Below, in pieces: positions 35,577 to 45,001 of a stretch of 64,000 bases of DNA (position 1 is the first letter of the stretch; each line of letters begins with the position of its first letter). This stretch comes from Algoriphagus boseongensis. Its GTDB lineage: Bacteria; Bacteroidota; Bacteroidia; Cytophagales; Cyclobacteriaceae. The stretch spans positions 1,539,676-1,603,675 of the forward strand of contig NZ_SNYF01000005.1 of the NCBI RefSeq assembly GCF_004362805.1. Reading direction: 5' to 3'. The position numbers were made by a program, and so were the translations under genes. The notes beneath the pieces are model-generated. The model was not told the DNA's origin. It worked only from the letters and a program-made list of their open reading frames with translations, and made no database searches.

Positions 35577-36800
35577 TTGTTAGGAGCGGTATTTCTAGTC
35601 ATTTTTCTTTTCTTCCTTTCTCAGCCTATTCTAAATGAGCTGCAGAAAGAGCATAAGTGGCTAAAAGCTGGCCTTTTGAACCAGATGTACTGGTATCACA
35701 TGTTTTTTGGCTTGGTCTATTGGACCTACGCCATGTTTAATAGATCTGATTCTCAACAATACTTCATTAGTTATAAGTGGTACAATAGCTGGTTTGACAC
35801 ATTTGAACCAGGAACCCTATTTATTGAATGGATTAATTATCCCTTTGCCAAATGGCTGGGTTTCAATTATGACATGATGATGTTTTTTTCTACCTGGGTA
35901 GGATTTTGGGGATTTGTCTATTTCTATTGCTTTATGAAAGAAAACCTCAAATTCAATCCGAAATTTGAGGGCTGGGATGCGATTACCATTTTTATGTTTT
36001 TGCCGAACATGCACTTTTGGACTGCATCTTTGGGAAAGGGGGCATTTATTTTTGCAGGGTTAGGGTTTTTGACCTATGGACTTTCTTGGCCAGGAAAAAG
36101 AATAATTCTAATAGCATTGGGTGGATTTATATGCTACATGATCCGCCCTCATATTCTTTTTGCGGTCCTTATCGGAATGGGAATTGGATTTATTTTGGGA
36201 AGAGAGAAGGTCCCCACCTACCAAAAGTATCTGGCTGCCATTGCAGGGATTGTGATCAGTATCCTGGTATATGATAAATTATTGATCTATCTGGGATATG
36301 ATCCCAACAATGTAGTCGAAAGCTTTGAAGAAGAATCTACCTTAAATGCACAAAGACTTTCTTCCGCTGGATCTGGAGTAGATATGAGTTCCTATAGTCT
36401 TCCTATGAAACTTTTTACTTTTTGGTTTCGACCCTTATTTATCGACTCTCCAAATGCATTAGGATTGGTGGTTTCAATGGAAAATGCCCTGTATATCTAT
36501 ATGTTTTCGAGGATTTTCAAAAAGAGCTTTATTGACTATATCCGAATCGCACCTGCGATGGTAAAAATGTCTGCAGTTGTATTTTTTTCCATCTCAATAT
36601 CCATGACTTATGTAATGTCCAACCTTGGAATCATTATTCGTCAAAAGTCGCAGATTATGTATTATATGCTATTTGTAATTGTAGCTTTTATGGATTGGGA
36701 GAAGACTAACAGAATTAAAAAACGAGCGGAAATTTATAATCGAATTGTTGAAGAAGAAAGAAGAAAGAGGGAGTTGGCGGAGGGAGAAGTGACAGTTTAA
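35577..36800 (+). CDS. EpsG/Wzy-like polysaccharide polymerase membrane protein
   Basis: A 407-aa multi-pass membrane protein with about ten hydrophobic helices and a DSQQYFISYKWYN segment typical of EpsG-like polymerases, which link repeat units in the periplasm. No ATG exists near the start: the frame opens at 35556 and reads AGKRLIPLLGAVF, with TTG at 35577 as the first usable codon. The ATG-led leader at 35519 is in another frame, so the 5' end may be frameshifted. The stop is supplied by a TTTAAAGTT repeat. Confidence 0.72.
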   Translation: MLGAVFLVIFLFFLSQPILNELQKEHKWLKAGLLNQMYWYHMFFGLVYWTYAMFNRSDSQQYFISYKWYNSWFDTFEPGTLFIEWINYPFAKWLGFNYDMMMFFSTWVGFWGFVYFYCFMKENLKFNPKFEGWDAITIFMFLPNMHFWTASLGKGAFIFAGLGFLTYGLSWPGKRIILIALGGFICYMIRPHILFAVLIGMGIGFILGREKVPTYQKYLAAIAGIVISILVYDKLLIYLGYDPNNVVESFEEESTLNAQRLSSAGSGVDMSSYSLPMKLFTFWFRPLFIDSPNALGLVVSMENALYIYMFSRIFKKSFIDYIRIAPAMVKMSAVVFFSISISMTYVMSNLGIIIRQKSQIMYYMLFVIVAFMDWEKTNRIKKRAEIYNRIVEEERRKRELAEGEVTV

Positions 36801-37285
36801 AGTTGAAAGCGAAAAGTTTTTATTTTGGATTGATTTACAGTCAACAGTCCACCGACGACAGACAAAAGCCAAACTGAGTCAGAAAAAAATGGTGGTTGTT
36901 GGCGGGGGTTCAAGGTGTAAGACCACAGTTAGTTGGCTGAAAACTTTATTTTGGCTCCTAATTCAAAAGACCCCCTATAGGCAAACTTTGAATGGCCCAT
37001 GGTTTTAACCTTAGCGTAGAAATAATCGGGAAGTTTAAGCGCTGTTCAAATATCCTGTTATGGGGAAAAAAATCAAGTACCTGCGCAAGGGAAAAGGATG
37101 AAAATAAGAAAAGCCGCCTCTCGAGAAACAGCTTTACAAAAAAATTGATGATTAATGAATTAGCAATTCTTTGGATGATATTTCCAAACAACGGATGCGC
37201 AAAAGTGCATACTATTTAGTCTTTTGTGAACCAGATCAAGGGGAAGGAATAAAGTACAAAAAGTCGATGACCTGAAAATAAAAAA
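36801..37285. other. Gene-free 485-bp spacer
   Basis: No credible gene is seen. The first 75 bp hold a GTTTAAAGTTGAAAG tract and one GTCAACAGTCCACCGACGAC unit (36838-36858), the same family as the insert in the MBOAT gene. The rest is mixed AT-rich sequence in which I see no hairpin, promoter or repeat I can support. Confidence 0.6.
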
Positions 37286-39457
37286 TCAGGAATCCAGAAT
37301 TGATCGGTAATAAGCCTCAAATTGAGGACTTACTTTTTCAAGGGTAAAATTTTCCTGAACCATCAAAAAAGCGTTTTCTAAAATTTTATCCTTTGATTCA
37401 GGGTCTTGGTATACTACTTCAGCAACAGCATAGGCAAATGATTTTTGATCTCCGGGATTGATACACCATCCCGTTTCTCCGTTAATTACCACTTCAGGTA
37501 TTCCTCCTACCCCATAGGCCACTACAGGTATTTTACAAAACATGGCCTCCAACACAATTGCGGGTAGTCCCTCTATTTTAGAAGGAAGAAGCAAGGCCTC
37601 CGCATTGACTAGAATGGGAAAAATATTTTTCTGGGTATCAAATATTTTTACCCTTTCCTGAAGACCAAGTGAATTTATCCTTTCCCGAAGTGAGTTCTCC
37701 AAAATCCCTGAACCTATAAAAATCAAAGAAAGGTTAGGGTCCAGGATAGAATGGAATATTTCCAATAAGCCTAAAGGGTCTTTTTCCGGAACTAGGCCTC
37801 CCGCAAAAAGCAAAAATCGTTTTGGTAGGGGAAGCGAAAAATTATCCTTTCTTTTTTCCTGAATATCCAATGGCTCGATCCCAATAGGCAATAAAATAGG
37901 TTGTTTATGAGGAAAAAGCTCCCCGAAATCATTCCTGCAAATTTCTGAAACAGAGGCCACCCCATTTACCGATCCTATCCACCAATTATTTAATCCTCTT
38001 TGGATAGGATGATTTAAAAAAAGACTCATTTGATTTGCATTTCTAAAAATTAAAGGGTTATCCCATCCCCATATTTTCTTTGAAAAGGCAGCATATTTCA
38101 GGCAATCTGAGGCATTGGCTTGAACAATATCCGGGTTAAAATCTCGAATTAGATCATTCAACTTTTTCCAAGCCTTCCAATCCCAAAAACGATATTCCCT
38201 TTTCCCTCCAAGACAAACCACCTCTTTCGAAAAGGGGAGTTCTCCATCTCCCTCAAAAACTGAAACCATACGGATTTCATGGCCCATTTCTTCAAGCCTT
38301 TCTGAAAGCTGAGCTGCAAAAATCTCAGCTCCTCTCCTTTGCTTTTGAGTAATCAGCTGAAGAATTTGCAAGGAAGACTTTCTCTTAGGAGAAATAATTT
38401 CATTAAGAGTTCCCTCGTACTTAAGTACCGTTTCAGGCAACAGGCAGTTTTGGACCGCAAATCTATTTGCCTCTTTTAAAATTGACTGAAGCTTGGCTGA
38501 AGTAAGGTTCAACACTTCAATTACTTTTTCAAGAAATGCATCTTCCTCATTCTTCGGAACCAACCAACCTGTTTTTTCATGAACCACTAATTCCCCTACT
38601 CCTCCAACATCATAGGCAACAACAGGAATTTTATTCAAAAATGCCTCGACTATAACAGCTGGATATCCTTCGATTAAGCTTGGCAATAAAAGAACAGCCT
38701 TATTTTCAATTTTTTCAAAAGGTTTTTCTACAACTCCTCTCCAGTCAATACTATCGGCAATTCCCATGTCAATCGCTTTTTGCTTGGTCTCCTGGTCTAA
38801 TGGACCTGCTCCAAAAGAAATCAATCGGATATCGGGAAATTGTTGAAGTATTTTTGAAAATATTCTTAGTAGACCCTCATGATTTTTTTCAAAAGTAAAC
38901 CCACCTATATGGATCAAATCTATGGTTGAGCTATCCCGTCTCTTCCTTTCCACCATTTCGATTCCAACGGGTATCACGTATTGGGTAGGTAGGGAAGGGA
39001 AAAGCTGATCTAAATCATGAGCCGAAGCTTGACTTACAGATATCACTGCATCCAATTTCCTGAACAAAAAAGAGTTGTAATTCCTGATTATCGAGGAATG
39101 GATATAATTTGAGACCAAACTTCCATTATAAAATACCGACTTAGCTTTCCAACCAAAAACCACTTTACTCATGACCATATACTTAAGCGTATCTCCAGCC
39201 ATTGCCAAGACTAAATCAGCATTCCAAAATTTGACTTCTTGCTGAATTAATTTCCAACCACTCCAATCCCAAAGCCTATAGGATGAATTTCGATTCAGCC
39301 GGATATGCTTTCCTGAAAAAGGCAAATCAAAATTTCCCGGAAACAAACTAATTAGCATTACTTGATGTCCATTGTCTTCCAAACCTTGCCCTAATTGGGC
39401 AGCAAAAAGTTCTGCTCCACGTGCTTGCGGTTTTTGGATAATCAACACAATTTTCAT
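37286..39457 (-). CDS. Tandem fusion of two GT4 glycosyltransferases
   Basis: A 723-aa protein made of two complete, homologous GT-B enzymes. Module 1 is residues 1-355, module 2 about 363-723. The N-termini align (MKIVLIIQKPQARGAELFAA and LQILQLITQKQRRGAEIFAA), as do YRLWDWSGWKL and YRFWDWKAWKK, IPVGIE and LPIGIE, and the donor-site segments EGYPAVIVEAF and EGLPAIVLEAM. A short basic linker (ISPKRKSS) joins them. A tandem duplication that lost its stop is likely. Both active sites look intact, so it may add two sugars. ATGA overlap with the upstream gene. Confidence 0.9.
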   Translation of the reverse strand: MKIVLIIQKPQARGAELFAAQLGQGLEDNGHQVMLISLFPGNFDLPFSGKHIRLNRNSSYRLWDWSGWKLIQQEVKFWNADLVLAMAGDTLKYMVMSKVVFGWKAKSVFYNGSLVSNYIHSSIIRNYNSFLFRKLDAVISVSQASAHDLDQLFPSLPTQYVIPVGIEMVERKRRDSSTIDLIHIGGFTFEKNHEGLLRIFSKILQQFPDIRLISFGAGPLDQETKQKAIDMGIADSIDWRGVVEKPFEKIENKAVLLLPSLIEGYPAVIVEAFLNKIPVVAYDVGGVGELVVHEKTGWLVPKNEEDAFLEKVIEVLNLTSAKLQSILKEANRFAVQNCLLPETVLKYEGTLNEIISPKRKSSLQILQLITQKQRRGAEIFAAQLSERLEEMGHEIRMVSVFEGDGELPFSKEVVCLGGKREYRFWDWKAWKKLNDLIRDFNPDIVQANASDCLKYAAFSKKIWGWDNPLIFRNANQMSLFLNHPIQRGLNNWWIGSVNGVASVSEICRNDFGELFPHKQPILLPIGIEPLDIQEKRKDNFSLPLPKRFLLFAGGLVPEKDPLGLLEIFHSILDPNLSLIFIGSGILENSLRERINSLGLQERVKIFDTQKNIFPILVNAEALLLPSKIEGLPAIVLEAMFCKIPVVAYGVGGIPEVVINGETGWCINPGDQKSFAYAVAEVVYQDPESKDKILENAFLMVQENFTLEKVSPQFEAYYRSILDS

Positions 39458-41064
39458 TTTCTAAAATAAAAATCTACCCAAGTACCAGAACTTGTTTGAT
39501 TCCAGGTATGAATTCCTAGAGCGAGTGAATTAGCTTGAATAATTTGCGAAGTTTCTTCCTCGTATTCCTGTTTTGTCCAGGTCTTTATTCTCTGAATTCT
39601 CACCCCATGTCCATACCTAATTCCTGAATCTTGAGCAGGGCGGAACCACTCCCCATCTTTTTCAAATAATCTACCAGCTGACCGAGCCTGCCTAACATCT
39701 GAAATAATAGGGTTTTTGGGATGAGCCATCCAGTGGGGATTTTCCAAATCCTCTGCCCAATACAGATTCAACTCATCAAAAGGCCAGCAAGCTGGATGTG
39801 CTTTTTGCGTAATAAACATCCAATAAAGGCCGTCCTTTTTCACTAAGGTTGGATCATACCCTTCCTGTTCAGAAAGAACTCTCTTTTTCTCCCATTTTAA
39901 AGGAAAATCAATCGCTTGGTAAAGGAAAATCTTTCCTGAATCTGAAGATTCAGGAATCATGAAAACCTGATCTTTTTCTTTCCATAAAAAGGGATAAGAT
40001 AAATGCCAGACCTCTTCTATAACGGGATGAATTTGAATTCCTATTTCTGAAAGTGAAATCCACACAATTCTTCCTTTACCTTTTTTCTTATCAAATTCCT
40101 CTGCAAACAAATAGTCTATTCCCTTGAAATGAATAGAGAAAGGATCTGCCAAAAAATATTGATCTGGGCTGGGATGCTCAAGTAAAGGAGTAGATAAAGG
40201 ATTAAGGGATAAAGTATAATCAGAAGAAGGGCTTGAAACTTTTCCTATTTGCCAATGGGCTTGATTTTGATACTCGTCCCATTTCCTCTTAATGCTTCTT
40301 TTTACCAAAGAAGTCCATAAGCTCAGCATCTGAATGGTACCCGGAGGCTTCCATAAAGGAGCTTTTTGTGGGAAGTGAGCATTGGAAATTTTCTCAATCC
40401 AATTCTCCAATCCTATCCTTTTAATTTCTTTTATAACTCTAACAGGAGCATTAGCTGAGGCCCAAAATAATCTATTTGCATTCCTCTGAACTGAAAGCGG
40501 ATCCGTTTGCACCCAAGATTGATACAGAATTTTTCCCCGATCCAAGTCTTCAGTTAGCTGCATCAATACATAGCTCGTGATTGGTTTTTTGTTCATTACC
40601 TCCCAGAAACCAGGAGGCCCTCCCCTGTAATATTCCGGATCACCGTGATGAAAGGACCAAATGCCTAATTTTGGAAGCTGGAGAATTTCCCCTTTTAGTA
40701 TTCTAAAACCAAATCGAAGCAGTACGTCCAAATCCAGCTTTTTTATTTCCTCTATACTTTCTTCTGGAAAAGAATCTGAATACTTCTTTTGGATGGGTTT
40801 GACATGAATTTGGGGTAATTTTTCTACCAAAGATCTATTGATAGAACGGGCTTGAAAAGCATCTAACCTTTCTTTGAATACTATCCGATCGAGTTTTCGA
40901 TAAATTCTGTAAGCAAGAGAAGAATTTCCTCCAGAAGCTTTGGGGTTTTGGTTAACAATTAGGACCTCAATTTTAGCAAAATTGGATTCAAGTAATTGGT
41001 GAATGATGGTTTCTTGCCAAGCCTGAATCTCAAATCCATCTAACAAAAGACCAATTCTTACCAC
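39454..41064 (-). CDS. Formyltransferase-like / GH43-like beta-propeller fusion protein
   Basis: A 536-aa protein. Residues 1 to about 215 resemble methionyl-tRNA formyltransferase-type domains: LLRFGFRILKGEILQLPKLG then IWSFHHGDPEYYRGGPPGFW, with HHGDPEYYRGG covering the usual catalytic Asn/His/Asp region in altered form. Residues about 290-536 look like a five-bladed GH43-type domain as in GINT1-like sugar transferases (LADPFSIHFKGIDYLFAEEF, YDPTLVKKDGLYWMFIT, SAGRLFEKDGEWFRPAQDS). The start codon is GTG and overlaps the upstream gene by 7 nt. Likely role: modification or transfer of an amino-sugar; inference. Confidence 0.78.
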   Translation of the reverse strand: MVRIGLLLDGFEIQAWQETIIHQLLESNFAKIEVLIVNQNPKASGGNSSLAYRIYRKLDRIVFKERLDAFQARSINRSLVEKLPQIHVKPIQKKYSDSFPEESIEEIKKLDLDVLLRFGFRILKGEILQLPKLGIWSFHHGDPEYYRGGPPGFWEVMNKKPITSYVLMQLTEDLDRGKILYQSWVQTDPLSVQRNANRLFWASANAPVRVIKEIKRIGLENWIEKISNAHFPQKAPLWKPPGTIQMLSLWTSLVKRSIKRKWDEYQNQAHWQIGKVSSPSSDYTLSLNPLSTPLLEHPSPDQYFLADPFSIHFKGIDYLFAEEFDKKKGKGRIVWISLSEIGIQIHPVIEEVWHLSYPFLWKEKDQVFMIPESSDSGKIFLYQAIDFPLKWEKKRVLSEQEGYDPTLVKKDGLYWMFITQKAHPACWPFDELNLYWAEDLENPHWMAHPKNPIISDVRQARSAGRLFEKDGEWFRPAQDSGIRYGHGVRIQRIKTWTKQEYEEETSQIIQANSLALGIHTWNQTSSGTWVDFYFRK

Positions 41065-42227
41065 CTTTTCGTAGTTTTCTCAGCTATTTCCAAGAGAACG
41101 TTTTCGTATTCTTTTGAAATCTTTTCAATATCAAACCTCTGAATGGCGGTCTTTCTCGCTTCCACTCCCATTTGAATAAATAAGGAGGGATTTTGAATTG
41201 CCCAAATCATTTTTTGAGCCAGATCAGAAGAATTCGAAGTTTGAAAAATCAGACCTGTTTTCTGATCCTCCAAAGCCTCCAAGTTCATGGGAATATCTGA
41301 AGCAATTATGGGAATTCCAGCCATCATGGCTTCAACCAAAGCACCAGAGAAACCTTCGTACCAAGAGGGGAACAGGAAGCAGTCAGCAGTGATCAGTGGG
41401 CAATCCCGATAGCTATCGGGAGCAGTCGGCAGTGGGCAGTACCCATGGATCAATAAATTCATTGGATTAGCGATTTTACCCGGTAAAAAGACAAAGTCTT
41501 GAAGGCCTAAATCTTGAATCAGTTCTTCCAATTCTTTTCGATAGGGTCCTTCTCCGAAGATGGTAAAGGTGCAATCTGGATAGGTTTTTAAAACCTCAAA
41601 AAATGCCTGTATAGCATCTTGGAAGCCTTTTCTCTCCAGAAACCGCCCATAGGAGACAAAATTACGGATTGATTGGGAAGCTTTCGGCGGAATCTTCGGA
41701 ATCTCTCTCCCCCGATAAACCACAGAGATTTTTCTCGGGTTTAATCCCAAAGTTCTCTGGTGGGAGTCCACCAAGGCCTTTGCATTGGCGATCCAGTGTA
41801 TCGGTATGCGGGAAGTCAATTGATCTAACCAATAGACCAACTTGAATTTCAAACCCTTCTTATCTCTCCAAGCTAGGGGAGAATAGCTATCATTTACTAA
41901 AGTACCAACCACTGGGACACCTGAAATGAAAGAAGCTATTCGGGTAATCATATCGGCTCTCCAAAGACAGGAGACCAATAAATCTGGTTTTTCTTGGCGA
42001 ATTAGCTTTACCAAACGGGAAACAGCTAATGAGAAATGGTAGGTTTCAGGGATATCCAAAAAAAAGAGCCGTATTCCGGCTCGTTGATATTCTTCGCTTA
42101 ATTCATTCTTGGGATAGAAGTAGACCATGCTAACATATACCTTATTAGAAAATCTGGACAAAATCTCTAAATGGCTTCGCTCTGCTCCGGCATTTACTAA
42201 AGCGTCTTGGGTAAAGAGGATTTTCAA
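41058..42227 (-). CDS. Glycosyltransferase family 4 with repeat-derived insertion
   Basis: A 389-aa GT4. The N-domain has LVNAGAERSHLEIL and the C-domain FVSYGRFLERKGFQDAIQAF, FGEGPYRKELEEL and SWYEGFSGALVEAMMAGIPIIAS with catalytic Glu residues. Residues about 262-280 (GYCPLPTAPDSYRDCPLIT) interrupt the family segment before ADCFLFPS and are encoded by repeat DNA. They sit in the donor domain near the substrate, so an effect on activity is possible. It overlaps the next gene by 7 nt. Confidence 0.9.
   Translation of the reverse strand: MKILFTQDALVNAGAERSHLEILSRFSNKVYVSMVYFYPKNELSEEYQRAGIRLFFLDIPETYHFSLAVSRLVKLIRQEKPDLLVSCLWRADMITRIASFISGVPVVGTLVNDSYSPLAWRDKKGLKFKLVYWLDQLTSRIPIHWIANAKALVDSHQRTLGLNPRKISVVYRGREIPKIPPKASQSIRNFVSYGRFLERKGFQDAIQAFFEVLKTYPDCTFTIFGEGPYRKELEELIQDLGLQDFVFLPGKIANPMNLLIHGYCPLPTAPDSYRDCPLITADCFLFPSWYEGFSGALVEAMMAGIPIIASDIPMNLEALEDQKTGLIFQTSNSSDLAQKMIWAIQNPSLFIQMGVEARKTAIQRFDIEKISKEYENVLLEIAEKTTKRW
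41388..41444. repeat. In-frame repeat insert inside the GT4 gene
   Basis: About 57 bp (19 codons, edges approximate) read on the minus strand as TGGGTACTGCCCACTGCC then CCCGATAGCTATCGGG (41405-41420) and more ACTGCC-type units. It is almost identical to the spacer sequence at 27218-27270. Here the palindrome is read as A-P-D-S-Y-R, whereas the other GT4 reads its copy as P-I-A-I-G, a different frame. Confidence 0.8.
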
Positions 42228-42447
42228 AATATCGAAGTTTGAGAATTAAGAAGACTAGGCCACGAAGAAATTTCGGACCTGTTAATTATTCTCCATTTCA
42301 CACAATTAAATGGGAATTTACCATTTGGTGAAAAAAAACTTACCAAAAGTAAAATGATTCCTTTTGTGGATAAAAGTGAAAAACTTGGAAAGATTTGGAT
42401 ATTTTGAGACACCTTTATATCCTTTCAAAATTTACCATTTGTCTTTA

Positions 42448-43212
42448 ATGAACCCCAATAAACTATATCAAGATAGCTTTTATAAATCACGGAATTCTGA
42501 AACTGAAAACTCCGCAATTGAAATTTTAAGTCTACTATTTTCCTTCTTCAAACCAAATTCTATGGTAGACTTTGGGTGCGGGGTTGGAACTTGGTTAAAG
42601 ACAGGAAATAATCTCGGAGTAAGAGAAATTTTGGGAATAGAAGGTGAATGGCTAAAATCAGAATATTTAGTAATCCCACAAACTGCTTTTTTAACCAATA
42701 ATCTTACTTCCAAGATCATACTATCGAGAAAATTTGACTTGGCAATTTCTCTTGAGGTAGCTGAACACATAGAAGAAAAATATTCGAAAGTCTTTATTGA
42801 AAATTTAACAAAAGCTTCAGATGTAGTTCTTTTTTCTGCAGCCATACCAGGCCAAAGAGGGTCTGGACATGTCAATGAACAATGGCCTGATTACTGGATA
42901 AAAAAGTTTAAGGAGAAAGACTACTTGCCTTTAGATTTAATTCGACCAAAAATCTGGCAAAATGATAACATCAAAACTTGGTATAAACAAAACACAATCC
43001 TTTTTGTCAAAAGGGAGAGACTTGAGGGTATCCCTGAATTGAAAGCCTATTTTGATCCTTTAAAATCGAATTGGTCACTTGTTCATCCAAGCACCTTTTT
43101 GAGGCAAATTGAAATCTCTCATCCGAAATATTCCAGTTTGAGCAAACTAATTAAAAGCTTTCCTGTGGTTTTTTTAAATTCAATCAAAAGCAACATAAAG
43201 AAATTAATTTAA
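42448..43212 (+). CDS. Class I SAM-dependent methyltransferase
   Basis: A 254-aa methyltransferase. Motif I is VDFGCGVGTWLK and a motif II-like segment is LGIEGEW; AISLEVAEHIEEKYS is a typical later strand. The ATG at 42448 (MNPNKLYQDSFYKSR) fits the family; the frame is open to 42364. It is the only plus-strand gene in a long minus-strand run, and its stop overlaps the convergent GT2 stop by 4 nt. It probably methylates a sugar or lipid carrier product; inference. Confidence 0.84.
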   Translation: MNPNKLYQDSFYKSRNSETENSAIEILSLLFSFFKPNSMVDFGCGVGTWLKTGNNLGVREILGIEGEWLKSEYLVIPQTAFLTNNLTSKIILSRKFDLAISLEVAEHIEEKYSKVFIENLTKASDVVLFSAAIPGQRGSGHVNEQWPDYWIKKFKEKDYLPLDLIRPKIWQNDNIKTWYKQNTILFVKRERLEGIPELKAYFDPLKSNWSLVHPSTFLRQIEISHPKYSSLSKLIKSFPVVFLNSIKSNIKKLI

Positions 43213-44120
43213 TTCAAATTTTTAGTGCCATTGGAAAAAAGAATTGGATCCAAGGTCTTTCCTCTTTTCCCCCTCAATGCATGCCAAGTAGCCAAAACTT
43301 TAATTTTTAGCCTCTCCCCTTTTTTATCTTCCCATCTCAAAATAGCATAGGTAAACTTTAACTCCCTAACCAGCCAAGCTAAAACTGTCTTGGCACTTCT
43401 TCGATTCAATCCTAGCCACAAGTGATTTCGGGTATTATAATATTGCCTCCAAGGTGGAGTGCCTCCTATAGAACCGGCCTTTTCATCCTCAATTAATCCA
43501 TTCGGAAGAGTGAAAATTTCAAACTCATGGTCTTTTGCTCGAAGGCAATAATCAAATTCATAAGTACCCATAAAATACTTTGGATCGCAGGTACCAATTT
43601 CTCTTATTAGGTTGGATGAAATAAGGCAGCCATCAAAAGTGATCAAATCTGTTTTAATTAAATCATTGGATACAGGGACATATTTTGGAAATCGCCTTCC
43701 TTTCCAAAATTGCAAAATAGCTTCGCCTTTTGCGTTAAGATTTGCGAGCTTTACCATCCCTGCTCTAGGTTTTTCAAGGATTTCCTTGTACCGGAGAATT
43801 GATTCCAAGGAGCCCTCTATAGGCCTAGAATCGTCATTAAAAAGCCAAACCCAGTCCAATCCTTTTTCCAACACACATTTCATCCCTAAGGCAAACCCTC
43901 CTGCTGAAGCAATATTCTCTTCAGAAACAATAATATTTAAAAGGTCAAGACCTATTTCATTCTTTAGATAGTCTAGATTATCATTTTTGTCATTATTAAT
44001 TACCCAAATATGGTGACCCAAAATTCCTTGGCCCAAAATTGCCTTTAGTGTCCTCTGTAGCTGAACTTGCCGTCTAAATGTTACAACCACAACACCAATT
44101 GTATCAGTCGAAAGGCTCAT
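43209..44120 (-). CDS. Glycosyltransferase family 2
   Basis: A 303-aa GT-A enzyme: VVVVTFRRQVQLQRTLKAI at the N-terminus and the metal motif WLFNDDSRP. It resembles rhamnosyl- or galactofuranosyltransferases (the Asn-Asp-Asp motif and GTYEFDYCLRAKDHEFEIF acceptor region). The start overlaps the upstream gene stop by 4 nt. It is a cytosolic, membrane-associated step in repeat-unit assembly. Confidence 0.88.
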   Translation of the reverse strand: MSLSTDTIGVVVVTFRRQVQLQRTLKAILGQGILGHHIWVINNDKNDNLDYLKNEIGLDLLNIIVSEENIASAGGFALGMKCVLEKGLDWVWLFNDDSRPIEGSLESILRYKEILEKPRAGMVKLANLNAKGEAILQFWKGRRFPKYVPVSNDLIKTDLITFDGCLISSNLIREIGTCDPKYFMGTYEFDYCLRAKDHEFEIFTLPNGLIEDEKAGSIGGTPPWRQYYNTRNHLWLGLNRRSAKTVLAWLVRELKFTYAILRWEDKKGERLKIKVLATWHALRGKRGKTLDPILFSNGTKNLN

Positions 44121-45001
44121 GAAATTGATAAGGTTTTACCTTTAATCCCTCTGTAATAATGAAAAAAAGCCAAAAAAATCATCTTGGCGTTTTCCAATCC
44201 ATAAGATGGGCCGTACCGAAATCCATACACCATTTTCCCCAACCATTTTCCGATTAGTCTATTTCTCATAGTGTTTAAGGTCAGGCAATCAGAGATTATT
44301 AATAAGTTTCTAAGGCTGTAATATTCTCGAGCGTGATTTCTCTTTTTGGAATAAATTGGCCTTTCAAAATCAACTCGATTATGGTAGTTTCTTAATCTTA
44401 AAAACAATTTAGCTGGCACCAATAAGGTAAAACCTCTCCTACTTGCCTTTAAACAAAAATCAAGTTCTTCAAATCCGAAAAATAAGTCTGGATTTGGCAA
44501 TATTCCTTGTTTGACAACTTGGGCATTAATAATCATGGACATATTTCCTGCTATGCAGTCAACTTCAATAATTTCTTTCTTTTCTAATAGTCTTGACTGA
44601 ATACGCTTGATTACTCCCTTTTTACGGTCAAAAAAATGACCCACAGCACCAATTATTCCACAAAAAGGATTTTCATTTCGGATAGTCAGAAGCTTCTCAA
44701 ACGTATCCGAAAAAAAAGGAGGATCATTGTCGTCTGCCCATAGGATCCAATCCAGTCCATCCTGGGTACACAGCTGAAGACCTTTCATGGCTGCACCAGC
44801 AGGACCTGCATTATAACCCATTCGGAAATACTTTATTTTTGGATTCAACAGACTTGCGATGGCATGATCAGTCTCAAGATTTTCTGAGTTATCGATTACC
44901 CAAATTAGCTCGGGAGGATGTGTTTGCGCAAACAGCTTTTCCAAAGTGTCCAATACGATTTCCGGTCGATTATAAGTGATCACAAATCCACCAAATCTCA
45001 T
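44117..45001 (-). CDS. Glycosyltransferase family 2
   Basis: A 294-aa GT-A enzyme. The N-terminus is FVITYNRPEIVLDTLEKLF, the metal motif reads WADDNDPP, and the acceptor side has GFEELDFCLKASRRGF. It is a paralogue of the neighbouring GT2 at 43209 by layout. It overlaps both neighbours by 4 nt (ATGA), so the three GT2 genes are translationally coupled. Confidence 0.88.
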   Translation of the reverse strand: MRFGGFVITYNRPEIVLDTLEKLFAQTHPPELIWVIDNSENLETDHAIASLLNPKIKYFRMGYNAGPAGAAMKGLQLCTQDGLDWILWADDNDPPFFSDTFEKLLTIRNENPFCGIIGAVGHFFDRKKGVIKRIQSRLLEKKEIIEVDCIAGNMSMIINAQVVKQGILPNPDLFFGFEELDFCLKASRRGFTLLVPAKLFLRLRNYHNRVDFERPIYSKKRNHAREYYSLRNLLIISDCLTLNTMRNRLIGKWLGKMVYGFRYGPSYGLENAKMIFLAFFHYYRGIKGKTLSIS

